Below are positions 37,952 to 48,377 of a DNA stretch of 64,000 bases, in pieces. This stretch comes from Pseudoclavibacter triregionum. GTDB lineage: Bacteria; Actinomycetota; Actinomycetes; Actinomycetales; Microbacteriaceae. Location of the stretch: assembly GCA_910822395.1 (NCBI GenBank), contig OU365335.1, forward strand, positions 124,001 through 188,000. Reading direction: 5' to 3'. A program made the position numbers and the translations under genes. The notes beneath the pieces were generated by a model that was not told the DNA's origin, did no database searches, and was given only the letters and a program-made list of their open reading frames with translations. Within the stretch, counting starts at the first letter, position 1. Each line of letters starts with the position of its first letter.

Positions 37952-38772
37952 AGCACCAGCCCCCGCGACTGCTTGACCGCCGTGATCTTCGCCGGCTCGA
38001 ACCACGACCCATCCCGCTTCGCCGTCGGCAGGTCGGCCCGCTCCGGAGCACCCGGCGACGAATACGACACCAGCAACTCCGGCCCGCCCTGTACCGGAGC
38101 TGGTTCGGCATCCCGGGGCTCTGCCTCCGGCTCGGTGTAGCGGCGCAGCAGCGAGACGTAGCCGACGTGCGGATTCACGACCAGCGCGTAGTCGCCCGAG
38201 AGCGCCACCCGGTCGTTCGTGCCCTCGCCGGGCTCGTCGTAGACGTACCCGTTCTCCAACGCGGCCTGCGTGGTCTCATCGCCGTAGTCCCACTGCGCGA
38301 GGAAGTCCACCGCATCGACATGCCCGAGCTCGTCGAGGATGTGCAACGGCCGGTCCGCCTCCTCGCCCTGGAGGAACACCACGCTGACCCACCGCGACGG
38401 CGCGGCCTCCTCGACGGCGGGCTCGGGGTGCCAGGCGATCCGTCCGGCGGCGATGAACCCTTCCGCGAGCCGATCGTAGGCCCGGTCGACGAGATTCGCC
38501 GCCTGACGCAGTTCCTCCGCAGCAGCGAGCGCGTCCCGCACTCCTGCCTCGTGACTCCCGGCGTCGTTGAAGGCGTGCGCGGCCTTGCGCTCATGGGCAT
38601 CGGCGAGCTGGTCGAGCGATTGCCGCAGCGAGCGCATCCCCGAGGACAGATCACCGATCACCCCGTACATCTCGGCGGGCTGATCGAAGCCTCGGCTCGC
38701 GTGGGCCAGGCCACGCAAGGCCTCGGACGCCTCAGCGGCGTCGGCAGTCGAATCGAAGAACGTGGGCATCAT
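37948..38772 (-). CDS. Conserved element protein, 274 aa
   Basis: Begins MMPTFFDSTADAAEASEALR. First half is alpha-helical (residues 1-110, coiled with repeated hydrophobics: YGVIGDLSSGMRSLRQSLDQ), second half is strand-rich with ALSGDYALVVNPHVGYVSLL and a Pro-rich tail. No family recognised. First gene of the operon, divergent from the 405-aa gene across 107 bp, which should hold both promoters. Confidence 0.75.
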   Translation of the reverse strand: MMPTFFDSTADAAEASEALRGLAHASRGFDQPAEMYGVIGDLSSGMRSLRQSLDQLADAHERKAAHAFNDAGSHEAGVRDALAAAEELRQAANLVDRAYDRLAEGFIAAGRIAWHPEPAVEEAAPSRWVSVVFLQGEEADRPLHILDELGHVDAVDFLAQWDYGDETTQAALENGYVYDEPGEGTNDRVALSGDYALVVNPHVGYVSLLRRYTEPEAEPRDAEPAPVQGGPELLVSYSSPGAPERADLPTAKRDGSWFEPAKITAVKQSRGLVL

Positions 38773-38879
38773 GGACCTCCTGGCGCGTCGTGTGTCTTGG
38801 AGGTGCGCAGGACTCCCACCCGGCTGTCGGCGGTCACGAATACTCTTGAGGCAGGAAGCAGACAGAAGAGGAGCGGCAG

Positions 38880-40097
38880 GTGGCTGATGAGATCGAGTTG
38901 ATCCATGACGGCGAGGGGCTGGCTGTCATCGGCAACCCGTCGGCCGTCGAGCGCTTCCTTGATTCAGTGGGGCTGTTGCCCTTCTCCCGTGAGCTTCGTC
39001 TCGACAGGCTCGGATCAGCGCTCGACACGGGGTCGAAGATCGCGGAAGCGGCGTCCAACATCGCGGAGAACGCTGGCCGGTACGTGAGACTCACCAAGGA
39101 GTCGGCCGAGCAGGTCAAGGAGTTCGGCCTGATGCCTACAAAGACCAAAGGCATCAGTCACGCGATGCTGGGCGACCCCGGCTCCATCAGCAAGTGGATT
39201 CAGATCGAGGATGGTCCGGCATCTCTTCTCATGAACCCCGCGATCCTCTCCGGTGCTGCCGGAGTGATGGCTCAGCTTGCTCGGCAGCAAGAGGCACAGG
39301 AGCTGAAACAGCTCCTCGTCGCCATCGACGGGAAGCTCGACGACGTACGCCGTAGGCAAAGAGACGAAGTCCTCGCCAAGATGGATCGAGTCAGCTTCGT
39401 CATCGACGAAGCGATGGCGATACGCGAACACGGAGGGGATCGCGAAACCGCTTGGGACAAAGTCAAGACCGAGGTGGGCACAATCGCCGAGGTCCAAGCA
39501 GACGCACTACGTGCCTTGGAAGCATTCGCCGACAAGGCCAACGACCAGTCAGGCGTGGGCGCACTCGCAAGGGCGACCCAGGATATTGAGGCAGAGGTCG
39601 GCGTCTGGCTCGCTGTGCTTGCGCGCTCCTTCCAGTTGCAGAACGAGTATGCGGTGCTGGAGTTGGATCATGTCTTCGACACAGCGCCGGCTTCGCTGGA
39701 TGGACATCGGATCGGTCTCGATGCTGCACTCCAGCAGCGGCGCAGCAAGATCGTCCTGAAGACAGGGCACCTCATGACTCGCCTCGATCAGGCTGGTGGT
39801 GTCGCGCGCGAAAATGTCGTGCTGCATGCCCGCGCCGCACGCAAGGTAATCAACTCGATCAACACCGTCAGCGACTCCATTGATGACTTCCATATGCCAT
39901 TCGCGATCGAGTCCGACCGGGAAGCGCTGACCAGCACTCGTTGGAGAGACGCAGTGCGCGATCCGCAGCAGTTGCGAAACGCCGCAGCAGAGGCTGGGCC
40001 GAAGGTCGCTGTGGGTGTCCTCGGCATCGGGACCCTCGCCGTCGGCGCGGTCCTCAAGAACGGCGACTCGAAGGGATCATCTGGCGGAGACGCCTGA
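38880..40097 (+). CDS. 405-aa protein of unknown function, cargo gene
   Basis: Transcribed against the transfer operon. GTG start with GAAGAGGAG 7-12 nt upstream. The N-terminal domain (MADEIELIHDGEGLAVIGNP) precedes long helical segments; LARQQEAQELKQLLVAIDGK and RRRQRDEVLAKMDRVSFVID look like a coiled coil (about 135-180). A second helical region runs 210-350, and a single membrane-like segment (KVAVGVLGIGTLAVGAVL) sits at the C terminus. Lower GC and less biased codon use than neighbours. Orientation and composition suggest an accessory gene; defence or a membrane-active effector is possible but unproven. Confidence 0.8.
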   Translation: MADEIELIHDGEGLAVIGNPSAVERFLDSVGLLPFSRELRLDRLGSALDTGSKIAEAASNIAENAGRYVRLTKESAEQVKEFGLMPTKTKGISHAMLGDPGSISKWIQIEDGPASLLMNPAILSGAAGVMAQLARQQEAQELKQLLVAIDGKLDDVRRRQRDEVLAKMDRVSFVIDEAMAIREHGGDRETAWDKVKTEVGTIAEVQADALRALEAFADKANDQSGVGALARATQDIEAEVGVWLAVLARSFQLQNEYAVLELDHVFDTAPASLDGHRIGLDAALQQRRSKIVLKTGHLMTRLDQAGGVARENVVLHARAARKVINSINTVSDSIDDFHMPFAIESDREALTSTRWRDAVRDPQQLRNAAAEAGPKVAVGVLGIGTLAVGAVLKNGDSKGSSGGDA

Positions 40098-40108
40098 AGG
40101 GACTGAAG

Positions 40109-41581
40109 TCACACGCGTCGGCAGAGCGGGAGCGCGGCGGCGGTGAACGCGGCGGCTTGCTGGCCGACGAGGAGCCTGGTCTCACAGGATGCTTGGATCG
40201 CGGCCTGCTCGATCGCGGCGACGGCTGCGTCGAGATCCTCGATGGTGGGTGCGGAGACGGCGATGAGGCCGGTGTAGCGGAGGATACCGTGGCCGGCGGT
40301 GAGGTCGGCTTCTTGCTGGAGAACGTCGTGGTATTCGGCGGTCTGGGAGGCGTCTTCGATCTGGCCGATCTTTGCGCGCTGGGCCTGGTCGGAGATGTGC
40401 TCGACCTTCTTCTTGCGGATGTCGCGAGCGGCAGCGTCGGAGCGCATAGGGGTGCAGATCAGCGAGAACGACCGCTGGATGCCGGTGGACAGCAACACGG
40501 GCGACAGGAATCCCGGATACACCAGCGACCTGGGCCACTCGCTGACCCAGAGCACCGCGTGGTGAGCGGAGTCGGTGCGCAGCCGGCCCCAGGTTTCGGT
40601 GACGGCGACGGGCCCTGCGGTCGCGAGGGACTGGCCGAGCCTGCCGTGTCGCTCCAGAGTGGCGGCAACCGCGGGGTCGTAGGCGGAGCGCAGCATCACG
40701 GCGATCTGCCCCGGCCTGAGCCACTCCGAGGGCGAGAGGTCGGCGGAGCGGAGCGCTGCGACGAGGGTGTTCATCTCTTGCCGCAGCACGGCGGCGGCAC
40801 CGCGTATCCCGCCGCCAGCGGTCCTGATCTGCCGCGCTGCCGTCTTCATGTCCAGTGACAGTGAGAGCGTGGTGGCGTGGCGTTCGCCCGCGGGTCCGGC
40901 GCGGTCGATAAGTTCTGCGTAGGTGTCGGCCGCCCATGATCCGTCCGGGGTGCCGTGGGTGGCCCACCATTCGGCCAGTCCGGTGCCAGAGTCCGGCAGC
41001 GTGCGCTCCAAGACCTGAAGAGTGGCGATTCGCCCGGAACGGCAGACGGTGGCCAGCACGCGGCCCCAGGAGCTGACGCGGCGTTCCTGTTCGCCGGAAT
41101 CGAGGAGCACGAACGCGGGATGGGTGACCTCGCACACCACCGTCAACGTGGCGGCGTGAGGGTCGTGGATCATCCCTGCCCCGGTTTCGGGGTCAGTGTA
41201 TTCGCGCAGTCGCGCCATGTCGCCGGGCAGGGCGAGGGTTCCGACGGGGCGCGGGACGACGATCCTGCGCCGATACAGCAGTTGCCCGCCGGTGGTGCGC
41301 CACAGCCACCAGCAGGCGATGGGCAGCCACTCCACGATCGGCCGGCCCGCGATCGGTATCCAAGTCAGCGCGGCGGCGAGTACCCAGATCGGGGCACTGT
41401 AGGCGAGCAGCATCCCACCTCCGGCGTAGAACGCGCCGATGAGCGTGGCTCCGCCGATGGCGAGCGTGATGAGCTGGGTCAGCGACAGGCCGAGGAGGAC
41501 GCCGCGGCGGGTGAGTCTGGAGAACTTCACCGGCACGAGTTCACCCGCAGTGGGACGGTCGTGGTTCGTGCTGCTCATCAT
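40109..41581 (-). CDS. SCO6880-family conjugation protein
   Basis: 490 residues. N terminus LVPVKFSRLTRRGVLLGLSL with two to three membrane segments (LITLAIGGATLIGAFYAGGG, MLLAYSAPIWVLAAALTWI), then a large cytoplasmic domain equivalent to the N-terminal half of VirB4 proteins. Named after Streptomyces SCO6880; conserved in actinobacterial T4SS elements with the VirB4-like ATPase. ATGATG start directly follows the TAG of the truncated TrbL-like gene without spacing. Confidence 0.88.
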   Translation of the reverse strand: MMSSTNHDRPTAGELVPVKFSRLTRRGVLLGLSLTQLITLAIGGATLIGAFYAGGGMLLAYSAPIWVLAAALTWIPIAGRPIVEWLPIACWWLWRTTGGQLLYRRRIVVPRPVGTLALPGDMARLREYTDPETGAGMIHDPHAATLTVVCEVTHPAFVLLDSGEQERRVSSWGRVLATVCRSGRIATLQVLERTLPDSGTGLAEWWATHGTPDGSWAADTYAELIDRAGPAGERHATTLSLSLDMKTAARQIRTAGGGIRGAAAVLRQEMNTLVAALRSADLSPSEWLRPGQIAVMLRSAYDPAVAATLERHGRLGQSLATAGPVAVTETWGRLRTDSAHHAVLWVSEWPRSLVYPGFLSPVLLSTGIQRSFSLICTPMRSDAAARDIRKKKVEHISDQAQRAKIGQIEDASQTAEYHDVLQQEADLTAGHGILRYTGLIAVSAPTIEDLDAAVAAIEQAAIQASCETRLLVGQQAAAFTAAALPLCRRV

Positions 41582-41940
41582 CTACTCCTTCGGTGGGCGT
41601 GGCGCGGGCGGCGGGGGCTGCTTCGGCGGCGGTGACGGGTCGGTGCTCGGCGGTCGTGGTGCCGAGATTGACGGCGGTGCCGCAGGTGAGGCGGCGGGCG
41701 GTGGCGTTGTCTGCGCGGCTGCGTCGGCGGCGTGCTCGCCCTGGGTTCCCAGCGCCGTTCCGGCCTTCGGCCCGGCGGTCGCGGCATCCTTGGCGATACT
41801 CGCCCCGACCACCACCCCTGCGGCCACGGGGCCGGCCGCGGCCGCGCCGCCCCCGCCTGCGGCGGCACCTCCACCACCCGCGGCGGGTGCCGGTGCCGGG
41901 GTCTTCGGCGGTGGCGGTGTGCTACTTCCTCCACCGGAGC
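41582..41940 (-). pseudogene. C-terminal remnant of TrbL-like membrane protein, cut by IS3
   Basis: Open frame running from the IS3 left end to TAG at 41582-41584. Encodes SGGGSSTPPPPKTPAPAPA, a Gly/Ala stretch, then AAGVVVGASIAKDAATAGPK and a Pro-rich tail ending PAPRPPKE. This is the typical tail of the large polytopic protein (TrbL/VirB6-like) encoded before SCO6880-family genes. The membrane part should lie to the right but is absent beyond the IS, so it was deleted as well as interrupted. Confidence 0.7.
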
Positions 41941-41991
41941 TGAAGCGCCCCGGGTTCGGTGGAGGCTCTCAACTCACGGAGGATGAGAGTC

Positions 41992-43292
<1,301 letters not shown>

Positions 43293-43322
43293 CCGAGCCT
43301 CCACGAAACCCGGGGCGCTTCA

Positions 43323-43732
43323 CCTTGGACGAAGCAGCATCGTCGGGGACTGAACTCCTTGAAGCAATCGATGAAGCGGCTCAGGTTCCCGATGCGTCAC
43401 CGCCCGCATCCTCCTCCTGGAGCGCTAATGAACCACCGTTCTGACGATGCGAGGTCCCAACACTCAGACTCATCGGTGAGATTCGCGTCGCGGGTGACGA
43501 TCTCAAGAGCACAACACGGAAGCGTGCGCCGTGGACAGGCATGACTGGTGTCCACAAGCGCGTGATCAGCTCTTCGGCCCCGAACCGGAGCGTCATGATC
43601 CGCTGCCCGCCCGCTCAAAGGCAATCGCACTTTGCCGCTCGATCCTGCGCGAAGCCCACCACGAGAGCCTTCGCGCTCTGACAAGCAACGAGGCCACCGC
43701 GTACCTCCTGGAAGTCGTGGAAGCTGCCCATC
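43323..43732. other. Remnant region right of IS3
   Basis: No intact gene is supported. A plus-strand frame opens directly at the IS end (43325) and runs 39 codons, acidic and helical (ELLEAIDEAAQVPDASPPAS), to TGA at 43442-43444; this looks like the cut C terminus of a lost gene. Beyond it, plus frames around 43445-43690 stay open but have no recognisable family. Confidence 0.45.
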
Positions 43733-44110
43733 ATGATCCGCCTACTGTGGACAGCCAGCGCCGAAGTTCGCTACTTCCTGCGTCGCTACATGCCGAGCAA
43801 CATCGTGCTCGACCTGATCCGCACCAGGAAGGAACTGAAGTGGGGCATGCCAGCCATGCTGCTCGCCGGCCCACACCTGGCCATCGCCTTTTGGTGCCCC
43901 ACCAGCCTCATTGTGAACGGCGGCCCAGGATGGCTTCACCTCGTCGTGCTGGTCTGTATCTGGAACGCTCTCAAGATGGTGGCCATCGGCCCGGTGAGCG
44001 TCGTTCTCCTCGTGAAGGCTCGCGCCCGTGAGCACCGAGCGCAGCGGCAGCAATTGCGGGAAGTCTTCGAGACCGTGCCGCTCCACGAACTCACTCGAAG
44101 CTCTCGCTGA
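43733..44110 (+). CDS. Small two-helix membrane protein of actinobacterial elements
   Basis: 125 residues. Begins MIRLLWTASAEVRYFLRRYM; two membrane segments (GMPAMLLAGPHLAIAFW and GWLHLVVLVCIWNALKMVAI) and a basic C-terminal helix. I recognise it as a recurrent actinobacterial mobile-element protein sometimes labelled sulfate permease, a label not supported by its size. Lies between IS3 and the integrase remnant. Confidence 0.7.
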   Translation: MIRLLWTASAEVRYFLRRYMPSNIVLDLIRTRKELKWGMPAMLLAGPHLAIAFWCPTSLIVNGGPGWLHLVVLVCIWNALKMVAIGPVSVVLLVKARAREHRAQRQQLREVFETVPLHELTRSSR

Positions 44111-44510
44111 GTTCAGGTTCCGGCGTCCACCGCCGGCCGGCGCGCTAGAGCGTGCGCGTCGGAGCAGGCGCAGGCGGGCGGACGGGCACCCTGTCGAGCG
44201 GGACTCGCGGAGTCTGGTCTCGTTCCACCAAACTGGCAAGGTCCGAGGTGTCCGCCGCCAGGGATGCAATGCCATCGCGACGCAAACGATGCGGGCCCAC
44301 ACTCGCGGCGCTCGTGGGACCGGACCGGGAACGGCTCCGACACGTCGGTCGAGTTCGGCGGCTCGCTGGGTAACCAGAAATGAACCTGACTGCGCGTCCG
44401 CCTCCACGATGACCGTCGCGGAGGACAGCGCAGCGATCAGCCCGGCGCGGGCGATGGCTGATGTCGGGTTGGAACGGCACCGGGCGGAACTTCGCAAACG
44501 ACGAGGCTGA
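44111..44510. other. Gene-free stretch before integrase remnant
   Basis: No gene supported. Short open frames on both strands lack family features. It probably contains the decayed 5' half of the integrase pseudogene that follows. Confidence 0.4.
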
Positions 44511-45283
44511 CGTCAGCAACGCGAGACTCTCTCATCCGTGATCCAGCCAGACGTCGACGAATGGCTCACCGGCAAGCGCTCGTCCGTTCCCCCCTGCACC
44601 ACCGCCGGCAAATGGACGGGACGAGACGGGATGTCTCGACAGCTCGCAGCCCCACGCCCGCCATCAGGAACGCTGAATCCGCAAGCTCTGAGTGACGACG
44701 AACGCTGGCGGCTGTTCGCGGACGTCACCTCCGATGCCTCAATCGATCCGCACGCGAAGTTCGCCGCGGGGCTGATGCTCATGTTCGGCATCCGCGCGGC
44801 GAAGATCGTCCAGCTGCGCGCCGAGGACGTCCCACCGTCACCGATCAGGAGGTGATCGTCCGCCTTGGGGAGGAACCTCTCGTACTCCCCGCCGAGCTCG
44901 CCCAGGCCGCTGTTGGAGCGGCCAGCAATCGCACCGCACCTCGGATGTTCGTGGAGAGCATCGAACAGGAATGGGTTTATCCCGGAGCCCGGGCGGGCCA
45001 TCACATGGCCCCCGACACGCTCCAACGCCCGGCTCCGCGCTGGTCGGCATCCCGCCACGGCTGGGCGCGCACCAGCGCTTTGATCGCACTCGCGCAAGAA
45101 GTCCCGCCCGTTGTTCTCAGCCGGTTGACGGGCCTGGACATCTCCTCGGCGATCGCCTGCTCCAATGCCATCGGCGCGAACAACAACGCCTACGCCGCGG
45201 CCGTCATCGAGCGCGCCGGCATGACCATCCCTACCTTTGACACCAGGCCATCACACCAAGCGCAACGCCGCTTCGATCTGTGA
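44511..45283 (+). pseudogene. Frameshifted site-specific integrase (tyrosine-recombinase-like)
   Basis: Frame one (44511-44855) reads TLSSVIQPDVDEWLTG, LSDDERWRLFADVTSDASID and AAGLMLMFGIRAAKIVQLRA; frame two (to 45283) continues VIVRLGEEPLVLPAELAQAA, ARAGHHMAPDTLQ and ALAQEVPPVVLSRLTGLDIS. The pieces match, in order, actinobacterial integrases of the XerC-like family, with a one-base shift near 44830. The 5' half is missing. Its end overlaps the convergent thioredoxin-like gene by 33 bp. Confidence 0.75.
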
Positions 45284-45553
45284 TGCTGTCGGTGCTCCGG
45301 CGTACCCGCCATCCGTCGCATAGACCCGGCACGCCAATGAGCGAACTGGCGTCGTCGGGAACAGGTCGATGCCGTCGACAAGGATCGTGGGAGACCCCCC
45401 GAACCGTGAGCTCGCCGCATCGGCCTCAGTCCGGACCATCACCAGCTCGACGGACACGTCGGTGAGTCCTACCGCATCGAGCGCCGTGCGCGCGTGTACC
45501 TCTGCGACGACCGCGTTCGGGCAGTCGACGATATGCAGCAGTTCCACCTTCAT
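45251..45553 (-). CDS. Small thioredoxin-like protein of metal operon
   Basis: 100 residues beginning MKVELLHIVDCPNAVVAEVH, with a lone Cys in DCPN, then SRFGGSPTILVDGIDLFP (cis-Pro-like SPT). This matches short thioredoxin-fold proteins, related to the MerB accessory and DF-family group, found beside heavy-metal pumps. Probably binds metal or acts in thiol chemistry. Start overlaps the lspA stop by 4 nt; last gene of the operon. Confidence 0.75.
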   Translation of the reverse strand: MKVELLHIVDCPNAVVAEVHARTALDAVGLTDVSVELVMVRTEADAASSRFGGSPTILVDGIDLFPTTPVRSLACRVYATDGGYAGAPTASQIEAALRLV

Positions 45554-46110
45554 GAGACTTTTTCCGTTCGTTCACTGCCAGCTGTCGTGCGAGGGTTCGG
45601 TGTGAGGAGGTTCAGGCAGAGCAGACCGACGCCGGCCACGACGAAGACGTCGGCGACGTTCCCGACGAAGAGGTTCCCGTAGGCGAGGAAGTCCGTGACG
45701 TGGCCTTGCCCCCAGGAAGGAGGGTTCACGAGCCGGTCGACGAGGTTACCGACCGCGACGCCGAGGACCAGCCCCAGCGCGACGCCCCACCGGGCACCGC
45801 GCAGCCGCACGGCGAACACGACCACGGTCACGGCGGCAAGGAGCCCGACGATCGTGAAGATCCACGTGGCCCCAGAGCCGAGAGAGAACGCGGCTCCGGG
45901 GTTGTAGACCAGGGACAGGCCGAACAAGTCGCCGACAAGCGGGACCCGTTCGCCCAGTGTCAGCTGTGCCACTGCGAGGGCCTTCGAACCCTGGTCGAGC
46001 GCGACAGCGAACACGGCCACAACCAGGGCGACGCCGAGGGCTCTCCTTGGCTGCGGCCGCACGCCCGCATTCTCGTCGTCGATCACGGCGACGGCCTCCT
46101 GCATGGTCAC
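45550..46110 (-). CDS. lspA: Lipoprotein signal peptidase (second copy, metal operon)
   Basis: 186 residues from GTG 46110 (GTGA overlap with the pump stop). Four membrane helices; catalytic Asp residues in GVAVGNLVDRLV and NVADVFVVAG; SLVYNPGAAFSLG is the LspA NPGAAF signature. LspA paralogues occur in lead/cadmium resistance operons (as in PbrC), where their substrate role is not settled. The housekeeping lspA should lie elsewhere. Confidence 0.93.
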   Translation of the reverse strand: MTMQEAVAVIDDENAGVRPQPRRALGVALVVAVFAVALDQGSKALAVAQLTLGERVPLVGDLFGLSLVYNPGAAFSLGSGATWIFTIVGLLAAVTVVVFAVRLRGARWGVALGLVLGVAVGNLVDRLVNPPSWGQGHVTDFLAYGNLFVGNVADVFVVAGVGLLCLNLLTPNPRTTAGSERTEKVS

Positions 46111-48020
46111 GCGCCGCTCGTGCGGGTCCGGGCGGCCCGCAGGCCGTTGAGGATCACGATGACCTCGGCGATCTCGTGCACGAGCACCACCGCGGCAAGT
46201 CCCAGGACGCCGAAGAGGGCGAGCGGGAGAAGCGCGGTGATGATCAGCAGCGACAGGGCGATGTTCTGGTTGATGATGTGGCGTCCGCGACGGGCGTGGT
46301 CGAACGCTCGCGGGAGCAGGCGTAGGTCGTGGCCGGTGAAGGCGACGTCGGCGGACTCGATCGCGGCATCCGACCCGGTCGCGCCCATCGCGATGCCGAT
46401 GTCCGCGGCCGCAAGGGCGGGGGCGTCGTTGATGCCGTCACCGATCATCGCCACCGAGCTGTTCTTCTTGCCGAGTTCGCTGATCGCGGCGGCCTTGTCC
46501 TCCGGGCGCAGCTCGGCACGCACGTCCTCGATCCCAGCCTGGGCTGCGAGGGCGCGAGCGGTGCGGGCGTTGTCGCCGGTGAGCATGGTGACCCCAACAC
46601 CCTGTGCGGCGAGGGTGCGGACCACTTCGGGGACCTCGGGGCGCAGCTCGTCGCGGACGCCAATCGCGGCGACCGGCGTGCCGTCCCGGTGCACGATGAC
46701 GACCGTCATGCCCTGTTCCTCCAGGCCCGCGACCCGGTCGCCGAGGGTCCCGGCGTCGAGCCAGCGGGGACTGCCCACGGTGATCCGGGCCCCATCGAGT
46801 TCGCCTTCGATGCCGTGCCCGGCCTGCTCGGTCACGCCCTGCGCTGCAGGAGCGTCGGGCGCGGCGGCGGTGATCGCCGCGGCGAGGGGGTGTGTGCTGT
46901 GCTGCTCCAGCGACGCGGCCCACGCCAGCGCCTGCGTCTGCGAGATGCCATCGGCGGTGAGCACGGCTGTGACGGCGGGCTCGTTGCGGGTCAGGGTGCC
47001 GGTCTTGTCGACGGCGACGTGGCGGATCACGCCGAACCGTTCGAACACGGCACCAGACTTGATGATCACACCGAACTTGCTCGCCGACCCGATCGCGGCG
47101 ACCACGGTCAACGGCACCGAGATCGCCAGCGCGCACGGCGACGCCGCCACCAGCACCACCAGGGCGCGGGTGATCCACAGCTCCGGGTCACCGAACAGCG
47201 AGCCGATGATCGCGACGAGGACGGCGAGGATCAGCACACCAGGCACGAGCGGGCGGGCGATGCGGTCGGCGAGGCGGGCCCGGTCGCCCTTCTCCGCCTG
47301 CGCCTTCTCCACGAGGTCGACGATCGTGGTAAGCGAGTTGTCGGTGCCCGCCGCAGTCGTCTCGACCTCCAACGCACCGGCGGTGTTGATCGCCCCGGCC
47401 GAGACCGCATCTCCCGGCCCGACCTCGACCGGGATCGATTCGCCCGTGATCGCAGAAGTGTCCAAGCTGGAGCGTCCCGCGCGGACGATGCCGTCGGTCG
47501 CGATCCGTTCACCGGGCCGCACCAACATGAGCTGACCGATAGTGAGGTCCTTCGCCGGGACCTCGACCGAGGCCCCGGCGCGGCGGATGGTCGCGGTCTC
47601 GGGAACGAGCTTGAGCAGCGCCCGCAGCCCGCCGCGGGCACGATCCATGGCCTTGTCTTCCAGAGCCTCGGCGATCGAGTACAGGAACGCCAACGCGGCG
47701 GCCTCCTCCACGTAGCCGAGGATGACCGCACCGACGGCGCTGATCGTCATCAGCAGCCCGATGCCGAGCTTGCCCTTGAACAGCTTCCGGATCGCACCGG
47801 GCGTGAACGTCGATGCACCCAGGAGCAGACCGATCCAGAACAGCACCAGCGCCGGGACCTCCAGCCCGGACCACTCCAGCACCAGACCGGTGAGGAAAGC
47901 GACCCCGGAGAAGACCGGGACCATGATCCCGCGATCCCGCCACCAGGGCCGCTCCGCCTCCTCGGACTCCTCGTCGACGGTCGAGACCGGCTCGTGCTCG
48001 CAGCCGCACGCCGCGCTCAC
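46107..48020 (-). CDS. P1B-type heavy-metal translocating ATPase, SPC motif
   Basis: 637 residues from GTG 48020, overlapping the repressor stop (GTGA). Short N terminus SAACGCEHEP with two Cys and His in place of a full metal-binding domain, eight membrane segments, membrane motif AASPCALAIS (SPC rather than CPC), TGES, phosphorylated Asp in VDKTGTLTRNEP, HP motif HSTHPLAAAI, GDGINDAPAL, and a last-helix HEIAEVIVILNG. Exports divalent metal. SPC suggests P1B-4-like (Co/Zn/Cd) specificity; with a CmtR-type sensor, Cd/Pb is plausible. Confidence 0.92.
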   Translation of the reverse strand: MSAACGCEHEPVSTVDEESEEAERPWWRDRGIMVPVFSGVAFLTGLVLEWSGLEVPALVLFWIGLLLGASTFTPGAIRKLFKGKLGIGLLMTISAVGAVILGYVEEAAALAFLYSIAEALEDKAMDRARGGLRALLKLVPETATIRRAGASVEVPAKDLTIGQLMLVRPGERIATDGIVRAGRSSLDTSAITGESIPVEVGPGDAVSAGAINTAGALEVETTAAGTDNSLTTIVDLVEKAQAEKGDRARLADRIARPLVPGVLILAVLVAIIGSLFGDPELWITRALVVLVAASPCALAISVPLTVVAAIGSASKFGVIIKSGAVFERFGVIRHVAVDKTGTLTRNEPAVTAVLTADGISQTQALAWAASLEQHSTHPLAAAITAAAPDAPAAQGVTEQAGHGIEGELDGARITVGSPRWLDAGTLGDRVAGLEEQGMTVVIVHRDGTPVAAIGVRDELRPEVPEVVRTLAAQGVGVTMLTGDNARTARALAAQAGIEDVRAELRPEDKAAAISELGKKNSSVAMIGDGINDAPALAAADIGIAMGATGSDAAIESADVAFTGHDLRLLPRAFDHARRGRHIINQNIALSLLIITALLPLALFGVLGLAAVVLVHEIAEVIVILNGLRAARTRTSGA

Positions 48021-48376
48021 TCGCCCGCTCCCGTCCCGCAGCAGCCCGGCACCGTGCATGACGAGTCCACGCACGGCGCGTGCTCGTCGACGGCCAGCGT
48101 CACGTCCACCAGCGCGGTCAGCGCCGCCGCCAAGTGCGGGTCCGCGATCTCATAGCGCGTCTGCCGGCCCTCCGGCTCAGCGACGACGATCCCGCAGTCG
48201 CGCAGGCAGGTCAGGTGGTTCGACACGTTCGAGCGGGTCAACTCCAGCTCGCGCGACAGCACGGCGGGGTAGCTCGGGCCAGCGAGGAGGGTCATCAGAA
48301 TGCGAGAGCGCGTCGGGTCGGCCATGGCCCGGCCGAGCCGGTTCATGACGTCGAGGCGCGAAGCAATAGTCAGCAT
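48017..48376 (-). CDS. cmtR: ArsR-family metal sensor, CmtR-like
   Basis: 119 residues. Winged HTH with RLGRAMADPTRSRILMTLLA and ELELTRSNVSNHLTCLRDCG; the two Cys in HLTCLRDCG correspond to Cys57 and Cys61 of mycobacterial CmtR, and C-terminal CVDSSCTVPGCC supplies the third and extra ligands. Cd/Pb binding should release the operator. First gene of the metal operon; its ATG is only 7 nt after the -10, so the mRNA is probably leaderless. Confidence 0.92.
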   Translation of the reverse strand: MLTIASRLDVMNRLGRAMADPTRSRILMTLLAGPSYPAVLSRELELTRSNVSNHLTCLRDCGIVVAEPEGRQTRYEIADPHLAAALTALVDVTLAVDEHAPCVDSSCTVPGCCGTGAGE

Positions 48377-48377
48377 G

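Noticed and set aside
37952-38005. Longer VirB4-like start up to 38005
   Set aside because: The GTG at 37951 overlaps the previous stop as GTGA, like every other junction of this operon; upstream codons lie inside the preceding gene.
43531-43732. WhiB-like iron-sulfur regulator fragment (CPQARDQLFGPEPERHD)
   Set aside because: The CxxC and GIWGG signatures are missing and the frame overlaps the following membrane-protein gene; evidence too thin.
44111-44510. Plus- and minus-strand frames as small genes
   Set aside because: No ribosome binding sites, Arg/Ser-rich shadow composition and no family; more likely decayed integrase sequence.
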